Of a stretch of 64,000 nt of DNA, positions 8,813 through 16,915 are shown in pieces. This DNA comes from JACQHM01 sp964535215 (GTDB lineage Bacteria > Methylomirabilota > Methylomirabilia > Methylomirabilales > JACQHM01), in the NCBI GenBank assembly GCA_964535215.1, contig CAZHST010000006.1:1-64000 (forward strand), given 5' to 3'. The position numbers and the translations under genes are program-made. The notes under the pieces were generated by a model, which did no database searches, had not been told where the DNA came from, and saw only the letters and a program-made list of their open reading frames with translations. Position 1 is the first letter of the stretch. Each line of letters opens with the position of its first letter.

Positions 8813-9679
8813 CTAGGATCGGCCCATCAGCCCCTGGGGCTTGACGAGGACCACGGCGAGATAGAGGACGAACACAACGAGGTATTTAAAGGCGGGGGCG
8901 ATGAAGAGGCCGCTGAAGACCTCAACCAGGCCGATCAGGATCCCGGCGATGAGCGAACCCAGAAGGCTCCCGAACCCTCCCAGCGCCACGGCCACATAGG
9001 CGATCAGGGCAAAGGTCCAGCCGACCTCCGGGAAGACATAGTAGAACGAAGCCAGAAGGGCCCCGGCGACTCCGACACAGGCGAGGCCGATCCCCCACCC
9101 CAGGGCGAACATCCGATTGGTGTTGATCCCCATCAGGGCGGCGGCGTCCCGATCCTGGCTTGTCGCCTGGAGGGCGATCCCCATCTCTGTCCTGGTGGTG
9201 AACCAGGCGAGGAGGCCGAAGGCGAGGAGGGCCCCCAGGCCGGCGGCGAGGTGGGGGAGACCAATGAAGATGCCAAAGGCCGCAATCCGACCTTTCAGGA
9301 CAGGTTCTTGGATCAGGCGGTAGTTCGGGGACCAGAGGACCTGGGCCAGGCTTTGGAGGAAGACCCCCAGGCCGAAGGTGGCGAAGATCTGGGCCAGCAT
9401 CGGCCCCTTAAGGGCCCGGCGGATGATCCCGTGGTACGTGAGAAGCCCGAGGGCGAAGAGGAGGAGGGCGCAGATCGGGAGGGAGAGGAGGGGATCAAGG
9501 CCGGCCAACGTGTAGGCCCAGTAGGCGATGTAGAGGGAGAGCATCAGGAACTGGCCATGGGCGAAGTTCACGATCTCCATCAGCCCGAAAATCAAACTTA
9601 AGCCCGCAGCGATTAGGGCGTAGACCAAGCCGATGGAAAGGCCGTTGACCAGGGTTTGGGCCAGGACCTCACCGCTCAA
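8813..9679 (-). CDS. livH: Branched-chain amino acid-type ABC transporter permease LivH
   Basis: Inner-membrane permease of 288 residues, partner of LivM. The hallmark GLIFGLMEIVNFAHGQF-type segment lies near residues 27-45 (here SLIFGLMEIVNFAHGQFL), and QDRDAAALMGINTNR is the ATPase-coupling loop. The only plausible start is TTG 9679, directly against the stop of the substrate-binding protein, so translation is probably coupled. Confidence 0.92.
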   Translation of the reverse strand: MSGEVLAQTLVNGLSIGLVYALIAAGLSLIFGLMEIVNFAHGQFLMLSLYIAYWAYTLAGLDPLLSLPICALLLFALGLLTYHGIIRRALKGPMLAQIFATFGLGVFLQSLAQVLWSPNYRLIQEPVLKGRIAAFGIFIGLPHLAAGLGALLAFGLLAWFTTRTEMGIALQATSQDRDAAALMGINTNRMFALGWGIGLACVGVAGALLASFYYVFPEVGWTFALIAYVAVALGGFGSLLGSLIAGILIGLVEVFSGLFIAPAFKYLVVFVLYLAVVLVKPQGLMGRS

Positions 9680-10948
9680 CTACTTCCGCTCCCTCCACGT
9701 TGGCATCGGCCAGATGATCGGCTTCGAGGCCAGCTCCCAGGGCCAGACCGTATGATACACCCCCTCCTGGATCTGGACGATGATCCCCTTCCCTTTCGTG
9801 TTCTGGCCGTTCGCCGGATCGAACCTGATCCCCGCCCAGGGCATGATAAGCTGGTCAGGCGGAATATCCGTCGCCAGCAGGGCCTGCCGGATCGCCTCTG
9901 GTGCAGTGGAGCCGGCCCGGTTGATGGCATCGGCTAACACCAGGAGGCCGGTGAAGGCCCGGGCCGAGGTCCCGTCCATATCATGGCCGTAGCGGGCCCT
10001 GAAGAGGTCGTTGACCTGTTTCACCAGGGGCTTCCGCCTGGAAAGGTCCAGGGCCCAGACCTCCCGGCTCAGGATATAGTTCCCATCCTTGCCGACCGTC
10101 TGCAGGTAGGCGGGGTCCGTGTGGCCGGCGTCCATGGCCAGGATCGCCTTGGGGGTGAAGTCGAGCTGCTTCATCGTCTTTGTATAGAGGATGGCATCGG
10201 AGATGTAGGAGGCCATCATGACGACGTCGGCCGAGGCCAGCTTCAGCCGCTGGACCTCGCTGGTCACGTCCACGGTCTTGGCCGGATACGGGATGTCTTG
10301 CACCACCTTGTAGCCGTACTTTGCTGCCAGCCGCTTCTCGAAGGTCCCCACGTCCCTCCCCCACAGGGTGTTCTCGTAGGCTAGCGAGAGGGTCCGGACC
10401 TTGATCCCCTTCTTCTCCAGGTCTTTCAGGAACTGGAAAAAGTTCTCGGCGAACATCTCGTCGTCGGGGGTGATCCGGAAGAACCACTTGAAGTTCCGCC
10501 GGATCAAGGTAGGGGAGGTGGAGTCGGGGTTCAGGAAGGGGACCTTCAACCGCTCAGCCGCCTGGCTGGCCGTGGCCGTGACGGCGCTTTGGTAGGCCCC
10601 GAGGAGGGCCACGACCTTCTCCTGGGTGATCAGCCGCTCGGCCTCGGCGAGGCCGATCTCCGGGGACCCCTGGGTGTCGGCGAAGATCACCTTGAGCTTG
10701 GCCCCTTTGAACCGGGGGAGGCCTTTGGATTTGGCCAGAGGAAGGTTCAGACTGTAGGCGCCGTTCACGAGCTCCACAGCCAGCTCGACCCCCTCCCGGG
10801 AGAGCTTCCCCGTTGGGGCCAACGCCCCCGTGAGGGGATACAGCACCCCGATCCGGATCTCCTCCTGGGCCCAAACAAGAGGGCTCACGAGGAGGGACGC
10901 TATGGGAAGGCCCACGAAGACCAGAGTTATAATCTGTCGGCTGTTCAT
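9680..10948 (-). CDS. livK: ABC transporter periplasmic substrate-binding protein (LivK type)
   Basis: Captures the ligand in the periplasm and delivers it to LivHM. 422 residues from ATG 10948. Seen: a signal peptide ending about VWAQE, then IRIGVLYPLTGALAPTGK (start of the periplasmic-binding fold), and a type I binding-protein body with VVALLGAYQSAVTATAS. An upstream in-frame start at 10993 would add 15 residues before the signal peptide and is less likely. First gene of the liv set, 19 bases after the C45-type fragment. The ligand is unknown. Confidence 0.9.
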   Translation of the reverse strand: MNSRQIITLVFVGLPIASLLVSPLVWAQEEIRIGVLYPLTGALAPTGKLSREGVELAVELVNGAYSLNLPLAKSKGLPRFKGAKLKVIFADTQGSPEIGLAEAERLITQEKVVALLGAYQSAVTATASQAAERLKVPFLNPDSTSPTLIRRNFKWFFRITPDDEMFAENFFQFLKDLEKKGIKVRTLSLAYENTLWGRDVGTFEKRLAAKYGYKVVQDIPYPAKTVDVTSEVQRLKLASADVVMMASYISDAILYTKTMKQLDFTPKAILAMDAGHTDPAYLQTVGKDGNYILSREVWALDLSRRKPLVKQVNDLFRARYGHDMDGTSARAFTGLLVLADAINRAGSTAPEAIRQALLATDIPPDQLIMPWAGIRFDPANGQNTKGKGIIVQIQEGVYHTVWPWELASKPIIWPMPTWRERK

Positions 10949-10967
10949 GTCCAGGATGAAGAGGGGC

Positions 10968-11633
10968 TTATTCCTGCCCCAGGATGGGGGCAAGCTTTAT
11001 CGTCGGCGTGCTGATGCCGAAGTGGGTCATGAGATACTTCACGGCCAGTGGTGTCAGCCTCCCATCCACTGTCGAATACTCGCCCTCCTCCAGGACCGGG
11101 AGATAAAAGGGGATGTACACGCCCCAGGAGCGGTCCTGGTACATCTGGACCTTGGGCTCCTCCGGCTTCATCCCCGAGGCCCAGCCGTAAGCGTACCAGA
11201 AGGTAAGCTTCGTCGGCTGGCTGATCTCGGAGCTGACACTCCCGCCCCACCGCTCCCCCCTCGGCGACACGTCGTGGTTCTCAATGGAGTAGCCAAACTC
11301 CTCCTTGCCCTTCGTGTCCGAGAAGATCCGCATCAGGGCGTGGAGGTCAATCCTCCCTTTGTTCTTCTCGAACAGCTCCTGGAGGCGCGCATAGCGGACC
11401 AATGTCCCCAGGACATCGAAGTTGTCCTTGGGGACAGGGGCCAGGGGGACCATCTTGGGCGAGACCCAGTGATTGGACCGGTAGGCCACCCCATTCTTGG
11501 TCTTCACCACGACATTATACGTTTTCGTGCTGATCTCCACCAGGGCCAGGGTGCCCGAGGCGTCGGCGAAGAGGAAGTTGCCGTGGAACGCCCGTCGGAG
11601 GATCAGATGACCGGCGGTTTCTTCAGATGCCAC
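10968..11633 (-). pseudogene. C-terminal part of a C45-type acyltransferase/hydrolase, N-terminus missing
   Basis: 221 codons that resemble the second half of the C45 (acyl-CoA:6-aminopenicillanate acyltransferase-like) N-terminal-nucleophile family, including FLFADASGTLALVEIS. In intact members an activating Cys and roughly 100-150 residues come before this point; here the frame begins inside the 3' end of the amidase (GTG 11633, amidase stop 11603). I infer a deletion that joined the end of the amidase to the middle of this gene. It could instead be a short divergent family translated by coupling, but it lacks the nucleophile. A remnant is more likely. Confidence 0.5.
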
Positions 11634-13018
11634 TCGGTGTTCGCTTCATACGCATGGCCAACCCTCAAGACCATCGCCTCATCAAAGGGTTTCCCAATGA
11701 TCTGAAGGCCGATGGGGAGGTTTTCCCGGGAGAAGCCGCACGGGAGGGAAAGGGCCGGGAGGCCGGTCAAGTTGAAGGGCTCGGTGAACTGAAGGAGTGT
11801 CCCGAAGGTTCCTTGCTCTCTCCCCCGGACCCTGACGGTCCCTTGGCCGATCTTGGGGGCCACGATGGGGAGGGTCGGGGTGACCAGGACATCCACCCGC
11901 TGAAAGACCGCCCCCACCTCCTTTAAGAGCTGCCGACGGATCTGCTGGGCGTGGATGTAATCCTTCGCCAAGACAAAGTTCCCAAGATCCAGGAAGGTCC
12001 GGGTCAGGTCCGTGTATTCGTCGGGCCTGGTTTGATAGTACGGCTCGTGGTAGGCCAGGGCCTCTGAAAGATAGATCAGAAGGGCGGCCGAGGACGCGTA
12101 CTTCATGGAAGGGATGGAGACCTCCTCGGCCCTGGCCCCCAAACCCTCCAGCACCTGGATCGCTTTGTTCACCGCCGCTTCGACTTCAAAATCCGCTTGG
12201 TCAAAAAAGTACTCCCGGGGGATGCCGAGCCTGACCCCTCGGACATCAAAGGCGAGGGCCTTAGAGTAGTCCGGGACGGGGACGTCGGCGGAGGCAGGGT
12301 CGTTCGGATCGTAGCCGGCCAAGGGCTGAAGGGCCAGTGCCGCGTCCGCGACGCTCTTCGTCATCGGCCCCGTGTGGTCCAACGACTAGCAGAGGGTGAA
12401 GACCCCGTAGCGGCTCGAGCGGCCGTAGGTCGGCTTGAGGCCGACGATGCCGCACGCTGACGATGGGATCCGGATGGAGCCTCCCGTATCCGAGCCAGTC
12501 GCAGCAAGGGCCAGCCCTGTCAATACAGCGGCAGCAGAGCCACCGCTCGATCCTCCGGTTATCCGTTCCAGGTCCCATGGGTTCCTGGACGGCCCAAAGT
12601 AAGAGACCTCGTTGGTCGGGCCGTAGGCGAACTCATGGGTGTTCAGCTTTCCCAGCATAATGGTCCCAGCTTTCTTCCATCGGGCAACGACGGTGGCATC
12701 GAAATCGGGGACGAAGTTCAGCATGAGCTTCGAGCAGGCCGTCGTCCGGATCCCCTTCGTGAAGTAGAGGTCCTTGTGGCCGATGGGGATGCCGTGCAGG
12801 GGGCCAAGGTAGAGGCCACGCATGATCGCCTGCTCCGCCTCCTTCGCCTCCTTCAGGGCTTGATCGGCGGTGAGCGTCACATAGGCGTTGACCTTTGGGT
12901 TCAACCGCTCGATTCGCTCCAAGACAGCCGTCGTCAGCTCGACCGGCGAGATCTCCTTCCTACGGATCAGCCCGGAAAGGGTCTTGATCGTCATCAAAGG
13001 AAGCTCTGCCCTGCTCAT
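11603..13018 (-). pseudogene. Amidase-signature hydrolase with an in-frame TAG codon
   Basis: Amidase-signature family (GatA-like fold), 471 codons with TAG at codon 211 (12386-12388). The catalytic Ser-cisSer-Lys elements are present: Lys in GHKDLY, the Ser pair in GGSSGGSAAAV and GSDTGGSIRIP. The reading continues in the same frame after TAG with SLDHTGPMTKSVADAALAL. In relatives this position is usually Trp (WSLDHxGPM), so a single TGG to TAG change explains it. Start ATG 13018 behind GGGGAGGAGCG, overlapping the Tat protein stop by ATGA. Either a fresh nonsense mutation or a consensus error; nothing in the window supports amber recoding. The context suggests hydrolysis of an amide imported by the Liv system. 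Confidence 0.8.
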
Positions 13019-13326
13019 CGCTCCTCCCCCCTTGCTGAGAAGGTGATCGCGGGCTCCACCTCGAAGAGGTTCGGCTCCCGCACCTTGGCGGCCGCCGGGA
13101 AGACGACATCCTGGAGGAGGGTATCCCACCCCCTGATCCGTTCCGGGGTGAAGTCCACTCCCCCCATCGCCTTGGCGACATCCTTCAGAGTTCCCTCTGC
13201 TAGCCTCCCCTGGGCCAGGGCCTGGACCACATCGGCGAGGACGCCACTCCCCACGACGCCCACCCCGGCCACCTGTAAGAAGCGACGCCTGGAAATGCGT
13301 GACAACCGATCCTTGTTCTTCTCCAT
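13015..13326 (-). CDS. Small Tat-signal protein, first gene of the amidase-liv operon
   Basis: 103 residues starting at ATG 13326 with an excellent AAGGAGGATCAAGCG leader. The N-terminus is a twin-arginine signal: SRISRRRFLQVAG followed by a hydrophobic stretch and ALAQG. The remaining 65 residues have no family I recognise. It ends in an ATGA overlap with the amidase, so the two are expected to be made together. Such a small exported protein could be a subunit or chaperone for a periplasmic partner, but that is inference. It is not simply the amidase signal peptide, because the frames differ. Confidence 0.75.
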   Translation of the reverse strand: MEKNKDRLSRISRRRFLQVAGVGVVGSGVLADVVQALAQGRLAEGTLKDVAKAMGGVDFTPERIRGWDTLLQDVVFPAAAKVREPNLFEVEPAITFSARGEER

Positions 13327-13641
13327 CGCTTGATCCTCCTTGACTTCCTCGATCCGGAGCCAGGCCGAGGGACCATCCTTCGGGCCCCTGGCGATGCGAT
13401 GACGTCGGCCCGACTGTTCCGCATTGCACCCTGGTACCCTCGCCCTTCGCCAGATCCCCGACCTTCCCCCTGGACACCAGGGGTTTAGCCTTCTCCCTGA
13501 AAAAGAAGCGCCCTCCCAAGAGAGTCTTCGGGGAGAGCGGTTTTTCAGCCTCCAAGGAGCTTTAGACAGCACGACCCCCGCCTCGGAAGAGAGCGATGCA
13601 CGGGTCGCTCCTCCCAAAAACGAAAAAACTAAAACGAGGTT
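13327..13641 (-). other. Long 5' leader of the Tat-amidase-liv operon
   Basis: If transcription starts just below the promoter at 13642-13670, the untranslated leader is about 300 bases. It contains a clear hairpin close to its 5' end (GAGCGA 13591-13596 with TCGCTC 13605-13610, 8-base loop) and several GC-rich complementary stretches. I do not recognise a known riboswitch in it. Confidence 0.4.
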
Positions 13642-13670
13642 ATATTAGATTAGACAAAAAGGGCTGTCAA
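13642..13670 (-). promoter_or_regulatory. Sigma-70-type promoter for the Tat-amidase-liv operon
   Basis: On the minus strand TTGACA (13665-13670), a 17-base spacer and TAATAT (13642-13647): an almost perfect vegetative promoter in an AT-rich pocket. It points at the Tat-signal gene, whose ATG is about 310 bases downstream. Confidence 0.75.
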
Positions 13671-13746
13671 GGGAAATCCTTTCCATCTCCATCAGGGGCT
13701 CGACACATGTCGTCAGTTCCGCTATGGTCCCCCTGGGCCGCTCTAT

Positions 13747-13827
13747 CTCAGACCTCCTTGGGGAATGGGGGGTTGCAACCGTCCCCTTCTCCCAAACGCC
13801 CGTCTGCCACAGGCAGGGAGGTCTGAG
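13747..13827. other. Possible structured element, three-way-junction-like inverted repeats
   Basis: An 11-base perfect inverted repeat CTCAGACCTCC (13747-13757) / GGAGGTCTGAG (13817-13827) encloses a second hairpin CTGCC-ACA-GGCAG (13804-13816) and a GC-rich GGGGA...TCCCC segment (about 13760-13786) holding the palindrome GGTTGCAACC. The nested pairings could form a three-way junction, and a short T run follows on the plus strand. It lies between two divergent promoters, outside both predicted transcripts. It could be a small RNA gene, a terminator pair or a miniature mobile element. Confidence 0.4.
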
Positions 13828-13856
13828 CTTTTGGTAACTCTCAGTTGTCAGTTGCC

Positions 13857-13886
13857 TTGACACTTTTTGGCTAACTTTGCTACAAT
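13857..13886 (+). promoter_or_regulatory. Sigma-70-type promoter for the core-MetE/OsmC pair
   Basis: TTGACA (13857-13862), an 18-base spacer and TACAAT (13881-13886), ending 33 bases before the metE-like ATG. No operator or riboswitch is visible in the short remaining leader. Confidence 0.75.
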
Positions 13887-13919
13887 CCATCATCACCAAC
13901 GATGAGGAGGGAGTGCACG

Positions 13920-15098
13920 ATGCCAAAGGTACCGTTGTTTCCAGTGACCGTTGTGGGGAGCTGGCCGAGGCCAAGCTGGCTCCTGGACGCGTTGAAGAAA
14001 AGGCAGAATGGGAAGTTGAGTTTTCAGGAGTTCAACGAGATTGCCGATGAGGCTGTCCTCCTGGCCGTGAAGTATCAGGAGGACGCCGGGGTCGATATCG
14101 TCAGCGATGGCGAGCAGAGGCGGGACAACTTCTATTCCTTTGTGGTGGAGAAGCTGGACGGCGTCAGGCTCATGCCGGTGGCCGAGCTTTTGGACTATGT
14201 CGAGGACAAGGGGGCCTTCGAGGCGATCCTCAAGTCCCTGGATGTCCCGGCCTACGGCATCAAGACCCCAACGGCGGTGGGGAAGATCACGAAGAAGATG
14301 CCGCTTGCTCTGGACGAATACCAGTTCCTCCGTGAGCATACGACAAAGGCCATCAAGATCCCCCTCCCCGGTCCTTACCTTTTGACCCGCACCATGTGGG
14401 TGAAGGGGGTCTCCGATACCGCCTATCCCACCAAGGAAGAGCTGGCCCATGATGTGATCCGGCTTCTCCGGGAGGAGATCATCGCCCTCCGGGATGCCGG
14501 CTGTGAATACGTCCAACTTGATGAACCGGTGCTGACCGAGGTGGTTTTCAAGGGTGATACGGAGAAGACCAGGACCTTTATGTGCGCCGCCATGGCGGCC
14601 AAAGGGGACCCCGTTGGGGAGCTCCAGTTTGCCGTCCGCCTGATGAACAAGGTTGTCGAGGGGATTGAGGGGATCAACATCGGGATGCATGTGTGCCGGG
14701 GAAACTGGAGCCGGCAGGAGGAGGTCCTGCTGAAGGGGGGCTATGAGCCGCTGATGCCGTATATGATGGCGATGCAGCTCAACCAGCTCGTCCTGGAGTT
14801 TGCCACCCCCCGGGCCGGCGAGCTGGAAGTCTTTGCCAGGTGCCCCAACGCCCGGGAGCTGGGACTCGGGGTGGTGAACCCCCGCTCCGATGAGATCGAG
14901 TCCCCCTCCTTTGTCGTCTCCAAGGTGAAGGAGGCCCTGAAGTACTTTGACCCCCAGAAGATCTACTTGAACCCGGACTGCGGCTTCGGGACCTTCGCCG
15001 AGCGGCCCATGAACAGTCCGAAGGTGGCCTTCGAAAAGCTCCGGGTGATCGCCAGGGCGGCCCAGGAGCTTCGGAGAATGTACGGGAACGGGGGATAG
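13920..15098 (+). CDS. Core-MetE-type (C-terminal domain only) methionine synthase-like methyltransferase
   Basis: Cobalamin-independent MetE family, but only the catalytic barrel (392 residues against about 750 for full MetE), so it cannot bind polyglutamyl folate in the usual two-domain way. The zinc ligands are all visible: His and Cys in IGMHVCRGNW, Glu in VLEFATPRAGE and Cys in LNPDCGFGTF; VVGSWPRP is the family N-terminus. Start ATG 13920 behind GAGGAGG; the earlier ATG at 13902 lies in front of that site. Core-MetE proteins are thought to use a corrinoid-protein or other methyl donor. The gene ends 3 bases before an OsmC-like gene, so the two probably work together. It could instead be a methylthiol or coenzyme-M-type methyltransferase. 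Confidence 0.85.
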   Translation: MPKVPLFPVTVVGSWPRPSWLLDALKKRQNGKLSFQEFNEIADEAVLLAVKYQEDAGVDIVSDGEQRRDNFYSFVVEKLDGVRLMPVAELLDYVEDKGAFEAILKSLDVPAYGIKTPTAVGKITKKMPLALDEYQFLREHTTKAIKIPLPGPYLLTRTMWVKGVSDTAYPTKEELAHDVIRLLREEIIALRDAGCEYVQLDEPVLTEVVFKGDTEKTRTFMCAAMAAKGDPVGELQFAVRLMNKVVEGIEGINIGMHVCRGNWSRQEEVLLKGGYEPLMPYMMAMQLNQLVLEFATPRAGELEVFARCPNARELGLGVVNPRSDEIESPSFVVSKVKEALKYFDPQKIYLNPDCGFGTFAERPMNSPKVAFEKLRVIARAAQELRRMYGNGG

Positions 15099-15101
15099 GG
15101 G

Positions 15102-15623
15102 ATGGGAAGGATCCTGAACGGAATTGATCTTCAGGAGTTCCACGAGGCCTTAGAGTTTATCAAGGCCGATCCGGAGAAAGTCAAGGCCGCCCCCCGGAGT
15201 GCCCGGATCCGGTGGCTGGGCGGGTTCAAGATGAAGGTCTATACCCGGAACCACGTGTACATTGTGGATGAGCCCCATCGGCTGGCGAGTGATGACGAGG
15301 CCCCCACTGCCGTTGAGTACGTTGTTGGGGCCCTGGGGGCCTGCCTCACCACCGGCTTTGTCCTGAACGCCACCTTAAGGGGGATTGAGATCTACAATAT
15401 GGAGATGGCCCTGGAAGGGGAGATGGAGAACATCCTGGTGTTCTTCGGCTTAAGCGAGGAGGGGCATCCAGGCTTCAAGGAGATCAGGGCCAAGCTCTTT
15501 GTCTCCGCCGACGCCGACCGGGAGGTGTTGGAGGAGATCTGGGAGCAGACAGTCAAATCCTCACCGGTGGGGCATTCCTTGACGCGGAGCGTGGTCTTGA
15601 AGCCCGAGCTGGTCATCTACTAA
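15102..15623 (+). CDS. OsmC-family protein lacking the second redox Cys
   Basis: 173 residues with the OsmC/Ohr fold (PTAVEYVVGALGACLTTGF carries the first Cys). Classical OsmC and Ohr peroxidases have a second Cys in a C-P-[IVY]-S-type motif in the C-terminal helix; here the matching segment is SSPVGHSLTRS, with Ser where Cys is expected. Thiol-peroxidase activity by the usual disulfide route therefore looks impossible. The first 35 residues are an extra N-terminal segment. Co-transcribed with the core-MetE gene, which suggests a role in handling a sulfur or methylated substrate. The function is inferred, not known. Confidence 0.85.
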   Translation: MGRILNGIDLQEFHEALEFIKADPEKVKAAPRSARIRWLGGFKMKVYTRNHVYIVDEPHRLASDDEAPTAVEYVVGALGACLTTGFVLNATLRGIEIYNMEMALEGEMENILVFFGLSEEGHPGFKEIRAKLFVSADADREVLEEIWEQTVKSSPVGHSLTRSVVLKPELVIY

Positions 15624-15639
15624 TAAAGCCCACGAGCTG

Positions 15640-16299
15640 TTACGTCTCGGCCAGCGCTCTTCGCATCCGCAGGATGGTGGCCCGGGGATCGGGGCTTCCG
15701 AAGATCGCCGATCCAGCCACCAGGACCGTCGCCCCGGCTTCGGCCACCGCCCGGCAATTCTCCACCTTGATTCCCCCGTCTACGGCGATCTCGGGTTTTC
15801 TTGTCAACCCTTCCAACCGCTTTGAAAGCGCCTCGATCTTCCGTAACACGAAGGGGAGGAACTGCTGCCCGCCGAAGCCGGGATTGACCGACATCACCAG
15901 GATCCGATCCACCTCCTCAAGGACCTCATCAAGAGTATGGAGGGGGGTGGCAGGGTTTAACGCGACACCCGCCTGGAGACCGGCCTCTTTGATCTGCTGG
16001 ATCACCCGATGAAGGTGCGGGCAGGCCTCCACGTGGATGGTGAGGGCGTCGCTTCCCGCCTGGGCAAAGGCTTCGATGAAGCGTTCGGGCCCCTCAATCA
16101 TCAGGTGAACATCCAGGGGAAGCCTGGTCCTTTTGCGAAGGGCCTGCACCACAACGGGCCCGATGGTCAAGTTTGGGACGAAGTGCCCGTCCATGACATC
16201 GAAGTGGAGGAGATCGGCCTGGTCCTCGACCTTGGCGACCTCGTCGGCTAAAGCGGCAAAATCGGCTGAGAGGATAGAAGGGGCAATCTTGATCGTCAT
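15640..16299 (-). CDS. rpe: Ribulose-phosphate 3-epimerase
   Basis: Interconverts D-ribulose 5-phosphate and D-xylulose 5-phosphate in the pentose phosphate pathway; cytosolic TIM barrel, 219 residues (normal length). Motifs present: APSILSADF, HFDVMDGHFVPNLTIG, LDVHLM, MSVNPGFGGQ and VDGGI, which carry the metal-binding His and Asp residues. ATG 16299 with an AAGGAG-type site. Convergent with the OsmC gene (16-base gap) and last of a minus-strand group fmt-rsmB-PASTA-rpe. Confidence 0.96.
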   Translation of the reverse strand: MTIKIAPSILSADFAALADEVAKVEDQADLLHFDVMDGHFVPNLTIGPVVVQALRKRTRLPLDVHLMIEGPERFIEAFAQAGSDALTIHVEACPHLHRVIQQIKEAGLQAGVALNPATPLHTLDEVLEEVDRILVMSVNPGFGGQQFLPFVLRKIEALSKRLEGLTRKPEIAVDGGIKVENCRAVAEAGATVLVAGSAIFGSPDPRATILRMRRALAET

Positions 16300-16357
16300 T
16301 CGGGAGACTCCTTACCGAGACCCTCACGTCTGGTCTGAAACCTGAGGTGCCCCTTGG

Positions 16358-16915
16358 TCAGAGAGGGGGAGGCTGGTCCAAGGGGCCAAGGCTCAGGAGG
16401 AGCTGGACTTCACTCCGCTGCTTCACCACGCTCCCGGCGGGAGGGTCTTGGGCAATGACCTGACCTTCCGGATACCTGTCGGAGTGGACCTTCGCAATCC
16501 TCCCCACGAGGAGCCCGGCTTTCGCCAACACCCAGCCCGCCTGCTCCAGATCCAACCCCACCAGCGATGGGACCGTGACCTTGTCGGTCCCCTTACTCAC
16601 CACGAGCTTTACCTCGCTCCCCTGAGGGACCCTCGCACCGCCTGAGGGCCGCTGGGTGATCACAGCTCCCCTTGGGACCCAGTCGTGATACTCCTCACGA
16701 ATCACCAAAGGCTTCAAACCCAGCTCCTTCAGGCTCTGGGCCGCCGCTTCCGATCCTTGTCCGACCAGGTTCGGGACCTGGACCTTGTCCCGCTCCAGGG
16801 CCAGTTGCATGGTGATGAAGGCCGAGATGAGGGCCAACGAGAGGAGGAAGGCAAAGGCCCTGAGCCCCTTCAGAAACCCTTGCCAGATCCGTCTAAGCCG
16901 GTTTTTCCGTTTCAT
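16358..16915 (-). CDS. Membrane-anchored PASTA-domain protein
   Basis: 185 residues: a basic N-terminus, one transmembrane helix (about residues 18-40), then two PASTA repeats (about 46-110 and 112-178; VPNLVG...GxxVPxGSEVxLVVSKG pattern). PASTA domains bind peptidoglycan or muropeptides and usually sit on serine/threonine kinases or penicillin-binding proteins; here no kinase or transpeptidase domain is attached. The ATG overlaps the rsmB stop by 4 bases. The same fmt-rsmB-PASTA-rpe order is often seen where a PASTA kinase lies farther along, but none is in this window. Confidence 0.85.
   Translation of the reverse strand: MKRKNRLRRIWQGFLKGLRAFAFLLSLALISAFITMQLALERDKVQVPNLVGQGSEAAAQSLKELGLKPLVIREEYHDWVPRGAVITQRPSGGARVPQGSEVKLVVSKGTDKVTVPSLVGLDLEQAGWVLAKAGLLVGRIAKVHSDRYPEGQVIAQDPPAGSVVKQRSEVQLLLSLGPLDQPPPL

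Noticed and set aside
8774..9601. Long open frame antisense to livH (275 codons)
   Set aside because: It mirrors the GC-rich codon pattern of livH; low-complexity Gly/Glu/Asp composition and no motif.
12386..12388. Pyrrolysine at the amidase TAG
   Set aside because: The position is a structural Trp in relatives and no Pyl genes are seen; a point mutation is simpler.
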